DNA of 64,000 nucleotides from Lepidodermella squamata (lineage: Eukaryota; Gastrotricha). Below are positions 1-12,157 of the stretch, one piece after another. The first letter of the stretch is position 1. Every line of letters starts with the position of its first letter. Both the position numbers and the translations under genes were made by a program. The notes beneath the pieces are model-generated. The model was not told where the DNA came from and did not search any database. It was given only the letters and a program-made list of their open reading frames with translations. The stretch is taken from positions 372,001 to 436,000 of the forward strand of contig JBLDXI010000031.1 in the NCBI GenBank assembly GCA_047495785.1, written 5' to 3'.

Positions 1-2592
1 TCGTCCCCAGATTTTTGTCCCCAGTTTTTTGTCCCCATATTGTTGTCCCCAGAGTGTTCGGTCCTCATTCCCGAGGTGTTCGTCCGCAGAATGTTGAATT
101 AGCAGTTTTCTGTCACCAAAGTCTCGTCCCCAGTTTGGTGTCCCCAGATTGTTCGCTCCACATTCCCCAGGTGTTCGTCCGCAGAATGTTGTATGAGCAG
201 TTTTCTGTCACCAAAGTCTCGTCCCCAGATTCTCGTCCCCAGATTTTTGTCCGCGGTTTGTTGACCCCAGATTGTTCGGTGTTAAATCCCCAGGTGAAAT
301 TTGAAAGCTGTTTGGGCTGTTTTAATGGCCACCTCGGCCTAGCTGTGATCGAATCTCCACGATGACGGTTGATAGATCGTTATTCGCTCATGCCGTTATT
401 TCTGGGTCTACTGATTTCCGACTGGGAACCGAGAAAACCGGTGACAAATATCTGGGGACAACACAATGGGGACCGAGCATTCTGGGGACAAACTGTGGAA
501 TTAGTGACCCACCAAACAGGTGACATAATCTGGGGACAACACAGTGGAGACCGAGAAAACGGGTGACAAAAATCTGGGGACAACACATTGGGGCCCGAGC
601 ATTCTGGGGACAAAACTCTGGGGACAACGCATTGGGGCCCGAGCATTCTTGGGACAAACGGTGGAATCAGTGACCCATCAAACATGTGACAATTATCTGG
701 GGACAACACAGTGGGGACCGAGCATTCTGGGGACAAACTGTGGAATTAGTGACCCACCAAACAGGTGACATAATCTGGGGACAACACATTGGGGCCCGAG
801 CATTCTGGGGACAAAACTCTGGGGACAACACATTGGGGACCGAGCATTCTTGGGACAAACGGTGGAATCAGTGACCCATCAAACATGTGACAATTATCTG
901 AGGACAACACAGTGGGGACCGAGAAAACGGGTGACAAAAATCTGGGGACAACACAATGGGGACCGAGCATTCTGGGAACAAGTTTTCTGTCACCAAAGTC
1001 TCGTCCCCAGATTTTTGTCCCCAGTTTTTTGTCCCCATATTGTTGTCCACAGAGTGTTCGGTCCTCATTCCCGAGGTGTTCGTCCGCAGAATGTTGAATT
1101 AGCAGTTTTCTGTCACCAAAGTCTCGTCCCCAGATTTTTGTCCCCAGTTTTTTGTCCCCATATTGTTGTCCCCAGAGTGTTCGGTCCTCATTCCCGAGGT
1201 GTTCGTCCGCAGAATGTTGAATTAGCAGTTTTCTGTCACCAAAGTCTCGTCCCCAGATTCTCGTCCCCAGATTTTTGTCCGCGGTTTGTTGACCCCAGAT
1301 TGTTCGGTGTTAAATCCCCAGGTGAAATTTGAAAGCTGTTTGGGCTGTTTTAATGGCCACCTCGGCCTAGCTGTGATCGAATCTCCACGATGACGGTTGA
1401 TAGATCGTTATTCGCTCATGCCGTTATTTCTGGGTCTACTGATTTCCGACTGGGAACCGAGAAAACCGGTGACAAATATCTGGGGACAACACAATGGGGA
1501 CCGAGCATTCTGGGGACAAACTGTGGAATTAGTGACCCGCCAAACAGGTGACAATTATCTGGGGACAACACAGTGGGGACCGAGAAAACCGGTGACAAAT
1601 ATCTGGGAACAACACAATGGGGCCCGAGCATTCTGGGGACAAACTGTGGAATTAGTGACCCACCAAACAGGTGACATAATCTGGGGACAACACAGTGGAG
1701 ACCGAGAAAACGGGTTACAAAAATCTGGGAACAACACAATGGGGCCCGAGCATTCTGGGGACAAAAATCTGGGGACAACACATTGGGGACCGAGCATTCT
1801 TGGGACAAACGGTGGAATCAGTGACCCATCAAACAGGTGACAATTATCTGGGACAACACAATGGGGACCCAGTCGGAAAAAAGTAGACCTAGCTAGACCT
1901 ACTCGACCTAATTTAGATAGGCCCCTATAGATCGTAGCGTGATCAAATTTTGCAACTGGGGTAGATCTAGCCACGGTCACTATAGGGAGCAAGTAGATCT
2001 AGCTGTGTAGATCGACGATAGGTCTACACACGTGTAAATAGATCGAGAGTAGATCTAGCAAATAATTGAATCGTAACAAAAATGGCTGAATGAATCATGG
2101 CTTGGGTCCACCTACGGTCTAAGCATGACCTTGTCAGGTACAAATCTATTTCACCCGAAATCTATTCTCGGTCTCCACTGTGTTGTCCCCAGATTATGTC
2201 ACCTGTTTGGTGGGTCACTAATTCCACAGTTTGTCCCCAGAATGCTCGGGCCCCACTGTGTTGTCCCCAGATTTTTGTCACCGGTTTTCTCGGTCCCCAC
2301 TGTGTTGTCCCCAGATAATTGTCACCTGTTTGGCGGGTCACTAATTCCACAGTTTGTCCCCAGAATGCTCGGTCCCCATTGTGTTGTCCCCAGATATTTG
2401 TCACCGGTTTTCTCGGGCCCCACTGTGTTTACCCCAGATTTTTGTAACCCGTTTTCTCGGTCTTCACTGTGTTGTCCCCAGATTATGTCACCTGTTTGGT
2501 AGGTCACTAATTCCACAGTTTGTCCCGAGAATGCTCGGTCCCCATTGTGTTGTCCCCAGATATCGTTCGTGTTGCGACGTAAGGGACCGCCT
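1..2592. repeat. Foldback-like repeat array, left part
   Basis: Dense array of short units built around TGGGGAC / GTCCCCA. Orientation switches several times: GTCCCCA at about 1-330, TGGGGAC at 450-980, GTCCCCA at 985-1330, TGGGGAC at 1460-1870, GTCCCCA at 2165-2570. A non-repetitive core (GGCCACCTCGGCCTAGC followed by about 110 bp) occurs at about 335-450 and again at 1350-1460. The segment 1354-2149, including a unique AGATCTA-rich block at 1868-2149, is repeated in inverted orientation at 8272-9065. The end near 2560-2592 (GTTCGTGTTGCGACGTAAG) is inverted at 5787-5815. The open frames here are translated repeats, not genes. Long, internally repetitive inverted repeats are typical of foldback-type transposons. 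The array runs off the left edge of the window. Confidence 0.85.
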
Positions 2593-3547
2593 GTACTAGT
2601 GCATATTTCTATATATCATTATACCGCTATCATTAACTGGGGAGCGGTTGCATCCCAAATTACTATGTTTGGTTCAAGGGCTATAAAATTGCCATTAGCT
2701 GCGATTGCTATCGTGCGTTCTTGGACTCTTGGAGAGAAAAGAGAAATTCAGCTTTTTCGCCTATCATTCCTATAATTCTTCAATTTTTTCACGCTTTCTT
2801 CTCTGGAATTCTTCGATTGCAGATTTAACAGGTAGCAAAAACGAGCTGCCGTGACCAATGAAAAACTATTATTATCCGTGTTTCGGTGCCGTAAATCTTT
2901 ATTTTCAATGCAGCGAAATAATTGAAAATGAACAAAGGAAATGAAACTAAGAGAACAATTCATCACACTTTGTTTAACAGAAATGGCGATAACAGGTTGA
3001 ATATATCGAAAGAGCCAGCACTCTGCAATAGTATAGTAGCGACCTTACGCCGTAATTTTCCATTTCCGATTCCCAATCCATATCCAATATCCAATCTTTA
3101 TCCAATCAGCTATAACTCAAGTGCCGAATTCGAGTAAAAGTTGAAGTATAATAATCCTAATCAACAATGCAGAATATAAAATTTAACACAGCAGCTAATA
3201 GGATGTACTTTACTACTTTAATAGCTGCGAGAGATATTGCAATAAGATTTTAATGAATTATTATTACGTATTTAGAAACGAGCCATTCTAAATTAAAAGT
3301 TCCTCTGATTTCTACGAAAAAGTATAGAATGATATTCATGCACATGTAATATTATTGGAAGTAGATCTCGCCCCAGGAAGATTTGGCGGATAAATCTTTG
3401 AATTAGGAAACAAGAGGTCTTCAAAGTTTTCTGAAAATGTATCACTTAAAACCGAAATGAACTAACAATTTTCGTTGACGGCGAAACTCCATTGGTTAAC
3501 TAATTAACTAAGTAACGATAACTAAATTGATAAGCCCCAGAAATGGC
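2593..3547. other. AT-rich DNA, no gene seen
   Basis: Between the left array and a small MITE there is AT-rich sequence with only short open frames that lack splice context or family resemblance. I see no RNA gene. Confidence 0.5.
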
Positions 3548-3713
3548 TTAGCGTCGTTGAATAACTCTGATTTGTGCATGTTTACGTCAGTGACAAGTAA
3601 AAGGTGATAGCAGAGTTTTTATGTGAACGAAGACGGAAGCAAACTTGTCACCCGTCAACTGTCTGTAACTGACGTGAACAAGCCCTAATCCGAGTTGTAT
3701 TCAACGACGCTAA
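3548..3713. mobile_element. Small MITE-like element with about 20-bp inverted ends
   Basis: The left end begins TTAGCGTCGTTGAATA and the right end is its near-perfect inverse (TATTCAACGACGCTAA), about 165 bp apart, with no coding capacity. The inner sequence is also partly self-complementary (TTTACGTCAGTGACAAG against CTTGTCACCCG and CTGACGTGAAC). I cannot assign a target-site duplication, so the superfamily is open. Confidence 0.6.
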
Positions 3714-4004
3714 CGACTACGGTACGACTACGGCGCAGTGATGGCGGTTCATTCTGCTTTGACTGCTATGGTTTAGCTTTTTTCTTCCATTTAAAATGTC
3801 TATATCTATTGGATACCAATTAAGTGTTAAATTTCAATACCGAGAGCAGATCAGATTTGTCTCCAAAAAGCTGCGCTTTGATTTAGGATCTAGCCTTGAC
3901 AAGCAGAACAAACCGCTCCATTGCTCCAGAAATCTACCCGTAAACCGTTCTCATCATAAAGTACGCGCCACTTATTTGCCTTCAATTACTCTGAAACTCT
4001 GAAA

Positions 4005-4497
4005 CAGTGTGGTCCACGGCCGGAAAATGGCGAGTCACCAACCGGAGTCAAAATTGGGCCAAAGAGTTAAAACCATTAAAACGCCGATAAACCAGTAAAT
4101 GTTACGTCTAAATATCACTCCAATTCCCGTTCTAGCTCGAAAATTTCTCTCTCTATATTCACCTGTCGCTGCAACTTTTCAGGGGGTTCGACTGGTTTTT
4201 AACAAAATTCGTCATTTTTGCGCCTTTGTAACTTGTAGAAAAATAGCTCCCTGCGAGCGAAGCGAGCTTCAGCTGAGGATATTTCTTCGACTTTTTGGAC
4301 TTTTTTGATGAGTGTGGAGTCAAAGCATCTCATTTTGGAGTCAAACTCAGAGCCGGAGTCAAGTTTAGCTAGGTTATTTGTGACTCTTTCCGGAGTCAAG
4401 CTCGGCTCAGTAATTAAAATAATCGGAGTCACACATGAGTAAAAAAAAATCCCAAAAGAGTCAAAATGGCTTGGGAGTCACACTTTGGACCACACTG
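4005..4497. mobile_element. hAT-type MITE with 8-bp target duplication
   Basis: The 493-bp element starts CAGTGTGGTCCA and ends TGGACCACACTG, a perfect 12-bp terminal inverted repeat. It is flanked by CTCTGAAA (3997-4004) and CCCTGAAA (4498-4505), an 8-bp target duplication with one mismatch. The CAG-type ends and 8-bp duplication are hAT hallmarks. It has no transposase. An internal stretch near 4251-4290 (GCGAGCGAAGCGAGCTT) recurs inside the unrelated hAT MITE at 21659-22542. Confidence 0.85.
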
Positions 4498-4505
4498 CCC
4501 TGAAA

Positions 4506-5786
4506 GTTATTCTGCATTCTCGCCATTAGATTGAAGTGCCGTAAGCATTCCTGATTGACCTTATTATAGTTAAGATTCCAGCTAAAATGATCAAGTGGAT
4601 GTGCATTGTAAATTATACTTCTGCGCATGATTGCTTTCTTTGATAACTACTGTTAGCCCGTGGCATTTTGCTCTTTGGCCGTCGGTTCAACACCATCAGA
4701 CTAAATGTGACGTACTATTTCATTAAGAAGTCCGCGCAAAAATCGTGAATCCCAAACTCAAATGGTGGGTCACGTTTTGTCGTATCATGCCAAGCGAGTT
4801 GCATGTCGAACATTTCTCGAATACAGCGGTTTCGTTGCTAATTGCTAATCATCAATCATCGCTAAATCGCTAACCAGATCACATTACCAAGGCAATCCGC
4901 TATCTTTCTTAGGATACAGAGATACAAGTCCTACTAGCAATTCTCGAATGAACTTCGTAAACTTTGGGTGATTCTACTATTGACCTCATGTGGCTGCGAG
5001 CTGCGAATCTGCTTCAGCGATTCCGCGAGCTTCGCGCAAGGTTGTAGTTCAGTTTGTCGCAACAGCTCAACTGCTCATATTTGATAAAATATGAAATGCG
5101 ATTAGAAAAATACGTGATCGCTTATTCATGCAATAAAATTTAAAAATATATCGAAATGCCTGTGAGCTGCGAGATAATGGAGAAGGATAACCACAAAAAA
5201 GTTTATAACTAATCGCGTAATAAGTGCTCTCTTGGCATTTTCATGATAGTTGAAAAATTGGCTCATAGTCCATACTTCCGTAATATGCATTTTTCGTGAT
5301 GATAACTGCATGGGTCGCATAAAATTAGGCTCCGGGAATGGGAAACTAAAAAGTAAGCCCATTCGAACGCAGACTCTGGTCATGTTTGAACAGTAAGTGG
5401 TGGATAGTCATGGTTCAACGTCACTATACAGAGAGAGTGCGAGAGAGAGACAGAGACTTTACCCTATGAGTTATGGATATTGATAGAATTGAATAATAAA
5501 AATTATATTATATATTATAATTATAAAATTGATAGAATTATCCTAGACTACGCTCGAAGGGAACGAAGGTGAAATCAAGAAGAGGAGGATAAATTTGGTT
5601 GATCTTAAGAATTTAGCCATGATAACGGAGAAATTGTAGTACGCATTCTGCATTCTGGTAGCGTTGCAACCGTTCGGTATCGGATGCGCCGCAATTAGGA
5701 TGCTATTACCCGCAAATAAAAAGTAGCTTATATTACCAGTACCAAGTATTTTATTACAAACAGCATGGAAGTACTGCCTAACGCGG
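4506..5786. other. AT-rich DNA, no gene seen
   Basis: No coding region, RNA gene or convincing repeat recognised. There is a short purine-rich GAGA run near 5429-5450 and an A/T-only stretch near 5490-5535. Confidence 0.45.
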
Positions 5787-6962
5787 TCTCTTACGTCGCA
5801 ACACGAACGATATTTGTCACCGGTTTTCTCGGTTCCCAGTCGGAAATCAGTAGACCCAGAAATAACGGCATGAGCGAATAACGATCTATCAACCGTCATC
5901 GTGGAGATTCGATCACAGCTAGGCCGAGGTGGCCATTAAAACAGCCCAAACAGCTTTCAAATTTCACCTGGCGATTTAGGACCGAACAATCTGGGGTCAA
6001 CAAACCGGAGACAAAAATCTGGGGACGAGAATCTGGGGACGAGACTTTGGTGACAGAAAACTGCTGATACAACATTCTGCGGACGAACACCTAGGCCGAG
6101 GTGGCCATTAAAACAGCCCAAACAGCTTTCAAATTTCACCTGGCGATTTAGGACCGAACAATCTGGGGTCAACAAACCGGAGACAAAAATCTGGGGACGA
6201 GAATCTGGGGACGAGACTTTGGTGACAGAAAACTGCTGATACAACATTCTGCGGACGAACACCTGGGGAATGTGGAGCGAACAATAAGGGGACACCAAAC
6301 TGGGGACGAGAATCTGGGGACGAGACTTTGGTGACAGAAAACTGCTAATTCAACATTCTGGGGACGAACACCTCGGGAATGAGGACCGAACACTCTGGGG
6401 ACAACAATCTGGGGACAAAAAACTGGGGACAAAAATCTGGGGACGAGACTTTGGTGACAGAAAACTTGTTCCCAGAATGCTCGGTCCCCATTGTGTTGTC
6501 CCCAGATTTTTGTCACCCTTTTTCTCGGTCACCACTGTGTTGTCCCCAGATTTTTGTCACCCGTTTTCTCCGTCCCCACTGTGTTGTCCCCAGATAATTG
6601 TCACATGTTTGATGGGTCACTGATTCCACCGTTTGTCCCAAGAATGCTCGGGCCCCAATGTGTTGTCCCCAGATTTTTGTCACCCTTTTTCTCGGTCCCC
6701 ACTGTGTTGTCCCCAGATAATTGTCACGTTTGATGGGTCACTGATTCCACCGTTTGTCCCAAGAATGCTCGGTCCCCAATGTGTTGTCCCCAGAGTTTTG
6801 TCCCCAGAATGCTCGGTCCCCATTGTGTTGTCCCCAGTTTTCTTTTGTCACCCGTTTTCTCGGTTCCCAGTCGGAAATCAGTAGACCCAGAAATAACGGC
6901 ATGAGCGAATAACGATCTATCAACCGTCATCGTGGAGATTCGATCACAGCTAGGCCGAGGTG
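5787..6962. repeat. Foldback-like repeat array, middle part
   Basis: Same repeat family as the window start. The core block (ending GCTAGGCCGAGGTGG) occurs at 5817-5940, again in the tandem copy near 6091, and at 6850-6962. A segment of about 190 bp is tandemly duplicated (5897-6090 and 6091-6284). The array flips orientation near 6465. Its left boundary, 5787-5815, is the inverse of 2560-2592, so these two arrays face each other across about 3.2 kb of AT-rich DNA. Confidence 0.8.
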
Positions 6963-8271
6963 GCTTAATTACTTGTTAATTAATTTCTAGATCTATAGCT
7001 CTTCTCAATTGATTTTTAGTTATTAAATACACGTCAGCTAGAAATAATTTGTGAAATCACTCAAGGCTCAATTTCGAATTCAGGCAGATCCGGGGTCACG
7101 TCCTACTTTTTTCTTGTATTTAATAATGAGGTGGAGTTTTTAATCCACCTTAATATATTGAAGCTATTTATTTTTATTTTCATGTTTGAACCCGCATCAA
7201 AGGCTGACTGATCCCCAGCGGAACCCGAAGTCGATCAGCTAGCGATTGAAGCCGGTGAAATTAAATCGCGACGAAACCTCGAAAATTTGAGCCAGTACAG
7301 TCGGTAATAATTTAACTAGCAAACCTTTCACTCCCGGCTTAATATTTCTTTATCTGAAAATGTCTATTAAATTAGGGTGAAATTATAACACACTATTTTC
7401 AGATGTTTGCTAAGCTTTCAATTTTCCAGAAAATTAATTGTTAATCTAAAATTTTTAGATGCAAAATTGAAGACGGCAATTTCGAACTTCAAAATGGCAA
7501 AAAATTATCAAGCGATTGCGGCTAATAAATCAGTGTTTTTTTTAAGCAGTTTAACAGTTTAAATTTTAAACACCAAACGAGAAATTTTTAAACACCAAAA
7601 AGGGCGAAATTTGGCCGAAATAGCAAGAAAATCGGTCTTCACCCCCCAAAATTACACTCCAAAACCGCAAATTTAAACACCGAATCAATCCTTAAAAAAC
7701 ACGCTGAATAAATCGAGCAATTTTACGCATGGCTGAAATTCGATCAACGGTAAGAAAATGTTCAACTCTTATTCTCTCAAGTTTGAAATTGGCAATTGCT
7801 TTCAGACCTGAAAATTCAACTACTGATGCCCGAAATTTCAATTTTTCCTGCGTCGACAAATCGATTCTCGTCAACCCGAACGGTAACAACTTGAACCATG
7901 ATCAATTATTGGCGGCCTTTTAATTCAGCTATTGAAATTATATTAAATTATTTCTATCTCTTGCTTGAAAAATTGAATAAAATTCTAATTATTTTGCAGG
8001 CATGAAACGTGGCATGAAAAGTGGGCAATTCGCAAGCTGTAAGTCATGCAAGACAAGTCCCTGAAACTTCAATCCAATTTAAATATGAGAGGCGGTATGT
8101 ACTGATAGTGATAAAATTGATTGATTTTTGCTGCCAAATTTGATTGATTGATTATTGCGATATGATAATTAAATGAATAATAAATCAGGTACTTGAAATT
8201 CTCGCATTATTGGACCAACGGTATATCAGAAAGCACCTATATTGAGGAATACCTGGATGCCGGGGCCAGAT
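6963..8271. other. AT-rich DNA, no gene seen
   Basis: Non-repetitive AT-rich sequence between two array blocks. Overlapping short open frames near 7692-7923 on both strands have no family resemblance and no splice context, so I do not call them. Confidence 0.45.
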
Positions 8272-9076
8272 TTGTACCTGACAAGGTCATGCTTAGACCG
8301 TAGGTGGACCCAAGCCATGATTCATTCAGCCATTTTTGTTACGATTCAATTATTTGCTAGATCTACTCTCGATCTATTTACACGTGTGTAGACCTATCGT
8401 CGATCTACACAGCTAGATCTACTTGCTCCCTATAGTGACCGTGGCTAGATCTACCCCAGTTGCAAAATTTGATCACGCTACGATCTATAGGGGCCTATCT
8501 AAATTAGGTCGAGTAGGTCTAGCTAGGTCTACTTTTTTCCGACTGGGTCCCCATTGTGTTGTCCCAGATAATTGTCACCTGTTTGATGGGTCACTGATTC
8601 CACCGTTTGTCCCAAGAATGCTCGGTCCCCAATGTGTTGTCCCCAGATTTTTGTCCCCAGAATGCTCGGGCCCCATTGTGTTGTTCCCAGATTTTTGTAA
8701 CCCGTTTTCTCGGTCTCCACTGTGTTGTCCCCAGATTATGTCACCTGTTTGGTGGGTCACTAATTCCACAGTTTGTCCCCAGAATGCTCGGGCCCCATTG
8801 TGTTGTTCCCAGATATTTGTCACCGGTTTTCTCGGTTCCCAGTCGGAAATCAGTAGACCCAGAAATAACGGCATGAGCGAATAACGATCTATCAACCGTC
8901 ATCGTGGAGATTCGATCACAGCTAGGCCGAGGTGGCCATTAAAACAGCCCAAACAGCTTTCAAATTTCACCTGGGGATTTAGGACCGAACAATCTGGGGT
9001 CAACAAACCGGGGACAAAAATCTGGGGACGAGACTTTGGTGACAGAAAACTGCTGATACAACATTCTGCGGACGAT
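8272..9076. repeat. Foldback-like repeat array, right arm
   Basis: Inverted copy of 1354-2149. The unique AGATCTA-rich block lies at 8272-8545, then GTCCCCA repeats, then the core block at 8820-8938 and more TGGGGAC repeats up to about 9076. With the left copy it forms an inverted repeat of about 0.8 kb arms separated by about 6.1 kb. Confidence 0.8.
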
Positions 9077-9618
9077 TCACGCTTTTTGGTAACTGAGGAA
9101 AGTAGAATAAATAAAGCTTTGATATTTCGAGAAGAACCCGGACTTGTCGAGTTAATCATTTAGGTATTTATTGGTTAACGGAAGCCCCTTTACATTGGTG
9201 GCAGTCGGTATTCTCGGAAATAAGTAAGTATTTGGTTCTTGTGCTCACACGAAGGCATGACCGCAGACATCACAGTAGCCAGATACATTTCACACACCGA
9301 GATTATCTTGGACGAACAGGGCTGGAAAAAGTGTTTTTCTTCCCACCAACGAACATAAAAATTCCCAAAATTTCCCAATTTTGGCGGGAATTTCATATCA
9401 GGAATTTCAGTGTTTATTTTACGTGCCGCGTAGTGATTTGTCAAGCAGGTGTCATTTTCAGCACAAAGTAAACAAATAATTGCTGTATTTCATCTCCAAA
9501 GTCATTAAGTTTAAAATATGTTTAGAACTTCTCAAATGGCCTTTTTGCATATAACTTTTCCCAAAATTTGCCAGAGAATTTTGCGACAGCTGATTTTTTT
9601 TTAAAGTCATTAATCGCA
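9077..9618. other. No gene seen upstream of hAT remnant
   Basis: AT-rich sequence. It may include the 5' non-coding part of the hAT element that follows, but no terminal inverted repeat is visible. Confidence 0.4.
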
Positions 9619-11295
9619 ATGAGTGTCCCATTTTCACATCAAAAGATCCCGTGTCCATATTGCAAAGCAGTAACGCGGCGCGATAAGTTGCACCGCCATA
9701 AATCTGCGATGCACCCGGCTGAACTGTTGAAGGAACAGCCGAAACTTCAATTCCATTCATCGCCAAATCCATCTAAATCGAAGATTTTAGGTACGGAGTC
9801 TGTTCAAGAACAGCTTCCTGTGATTCCTGAAAACAGCGAAGGTCCGAGTTCAGCATTACTCGCTAGGTCTATCTCGGTGTCCAGTTTTGGCGCTTCTGTG
9901 ATAGAGAGTGATGACAACGACGACTTATTTCAAGACGAACTGCTGTCAGTCACGTCTGCTCGACCTAGCTCAGTTTCCAGTCTTGGTGCTACCAGTCGCC
10001 GCTCGTCAGTGGATGACCTTCACGATAAAGTTGACGCTATTTTGCGTAAAATGGACGATATTTCGGCCGATTCTCGAGCTAAATGTGCGGTTGATGCACC
10101 GAAAAGCCAAAAGGTCTCAACTGTTAACGAGAAGGCTCCTGACCCTGAATCGAAACTGACCTGTTTAAAATCTGCGAAAAGCATTAATCGAATTAAATAC
10201 CTTGCACCGAATTTCGAAGTCGCTGAGGAACATGGTAAAGTTCGTATGCGCTGTAAAAGCTGCACTGAAAATTGACAGCTCCAGGGACGGATTGGTCGTT
10301 TTTATTACGATTTTGCGTTGGGGGATGACTTCAACAGTGAATCTCAACCAGACGAATTTCGTAACCTGAAGACCTCTCTGGCCGATCATCTTGAATGCGA
10401 AAGACATCTTGCTTCGGAAAGGATGATCGATCAGGCTGCTGACGGTATTGAGCGAAATAACTCCTCAGTGCGAAGAATAGGTACCTTTGAAATCCACTGG
10501 AATTTTTATTTGAAACTTTGTCTGTTGTAGCTTTACTTCTTGGAAGAATTGTGCTAAACAACGCCCGGGAAGCTATTTCGTATAGCAAGTTCGAAAGGCA
10601 AGTTGCTGCCTTAGCCATTTCTAATGTCGAAGTCGGAGAGTTGAATCACGGGCGGAAATTCGCATCCAACTTCACACGCAGCCTGCACATTACATTGAAA
10701 TTGAAAACTCAGTCGCTTTTGCACGAGCCGCTTGCTGCTACCGGTCGTCCTACTGCAGTGGCTGTTTTAGCTGACAAAATGACCGCAAAAAGAAGGACAG
10801 GGCAAATTGTTGCGATAGCGGCGTTTATCCAGGGACGTCTTCAAGCTTTATTCGTTGCAAACACCGTGGTTAAGGACCATTCTGGTAACAACTGTTTTAT
10901 TTGCCGGCTTCAAAGTCTCATAATGGTTATTTTCAGGTTTGGGTTTGGTGCGTAGCATGATCGAAACGCTGTACTCCGAATTGAACTTCAATAAACCGGC
11001 GTTGCGGGAACGGCTAACTGGCCTTGCCGTTGACGGTCAGTACGTTAAGCTGAATGCTCTTGAACACTTCCTTGAAGAGTTACAGCAAGCTGGGGTCACT
11101 GTAACGTGGGATTATGCCCATCGCATCGAATTGGTCGTTGCTGATGCGAGAAATCTACATCAATGGGTGCACAGTGTTACGGAGCTGATCACCGATGTGC
11201 TGAAAAAGGTTGGGCGTGGCAAGAAGTTTGAAGAAGTTCTGGAGATCGCTGGCGATGCTAACGAGAAACTCGCCAGCGTTAGCCTTTTCTCAAGT
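9619..11295 (+). pseudogene. hAT-family transposase, interrupted and 3'-truncated
   Basis: The first exon starts at ATG 9619 and has a CPYC...HRHKSAMH zinc finger (C-x2-C...H-x4-H), a serine-rich stretch and a second CKSC pair near 10252. An in-frame TGA at 10273-10275 stops it. The same frame then resumes with a zinc-finger-like LADHLECERH region to about 10481. After a short intron the frame continues (about 10531-10880) with DKMTAKRRTGQ, the conserved block of hAT transposases of the ZNF862/ZBED type. After another intron comes a segment (from about 10937) with DGQYVKLN and WDYAHRIELVVADA, matching the second catalytic region and the conserved His block. The C-terminal hAT dimerisation domain is absent after about 11295. 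I infer a decayed element; unrecognised splicing around the TGA is the alternative. Confidence 0.75.
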
Positions 11296-11418
11296 AAGTA
11301 CTTTGAAAATCGAAAATCAATCAATCTCGATAATCGATTATCAATTATCGATTAAGGCGTAAATATTAGGCGCCTTGGTTTCTTTTCGTTATGTAGTTCT
11401 AGTTTGCAGTTGGGCAAG

Positions 11419-12157
11419 CGAAGCGGTTTTCTAAACGTGAGATTTTCAGGCATTCCGGCGGAAGCATAGTAGCGTATTGAGCCGAAGCGATGTGCAGCCT
11501 ATGCCCCCTCATTCAGTATTCGATGCATTCAAGGCGAATCCACTTTTCACAGATTTTTTAGTTCAAGACAGCGGGTTTCGCATTGGAATTAAAGCTTGAG
11601 CGAGTTAATTGCTGTGAACTCGAAATCTCCAAGTCCGACGAATCTTGACAGTTGGATACAATGTTCCAAGAATTTTTTCAACTATATTGAATTGAAAATT
11701 GAAACATACCTATGTCGGTCGACTCATTGTTTATTAAAATTTTAATAAACGTCTGAGCTTGTTTACTAAAATTTCAGATCTGAAGCTGGACCACAGTTCG
11801 TACCGCACAAAATGCTCTGCATTCTCTTAATTTGTATCGGAAAATCTAAAATAGGTGCTTGTCGGTGCACGTCAGCTACTCTCAATTAGCTTCCCAGATA
11901 ACTTTTTTCGTATAATTTTGTTTTGAAGTATCAAGGCATGGTACGCAGACGATGGTCCCCGCAATCGATTTGCCCCCTGCTAATCATCACGTTTTTGACA
12001 TTCAGTCGACAAAATTCAAAGCGAAATGAGTTCATATTGGACTGCAGTTTTCGAGTTTAGTACAAACTGTCAGTATTACTGAATTGCACGAATCACGCTG
12101 GAACTCGTTGTTATTATCAAATTTGTTGCAGAATTTTAACCTTTCACAAGCTGAACA
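11419..12157. repeat. Upstream block shared with receptor gene C
   Basis: Starting CGAAGCGGTTTTCTAAACG, this block of about 740 bp is nearly identical to 62096-62832. In both places it runs directly into a class C receptor gene (A here, C there), so promoter and gene were duplicated together. It holds no gene of its own. The 120 bp before it (11296-11418) has no feature. Confidence 0.85.

Noticed and set aside
335-450. tRNA or 5S-like gene in the array core block (GATCGAATCTCC)
   Set aside because: Only a weak B-box likeness; no A box at the right distance and no cloverleaf or 5S match.
1-2592. CRISPR-like interpretation of the regular repeats
   Set aside because: Units are contiguous, variable, flip orientation and lack unique spacers; the genome is eukaryotic.
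15-2599. Many overlapping open frames of 60-160 codons on both strands
   Set aside because: They are translations of the TGGGGAC/GTCCCCA repeats (recurring CPQNARAP- and GDRAFWGQ-like strings) in several frames and strands, so repeat by-products rather than genes.
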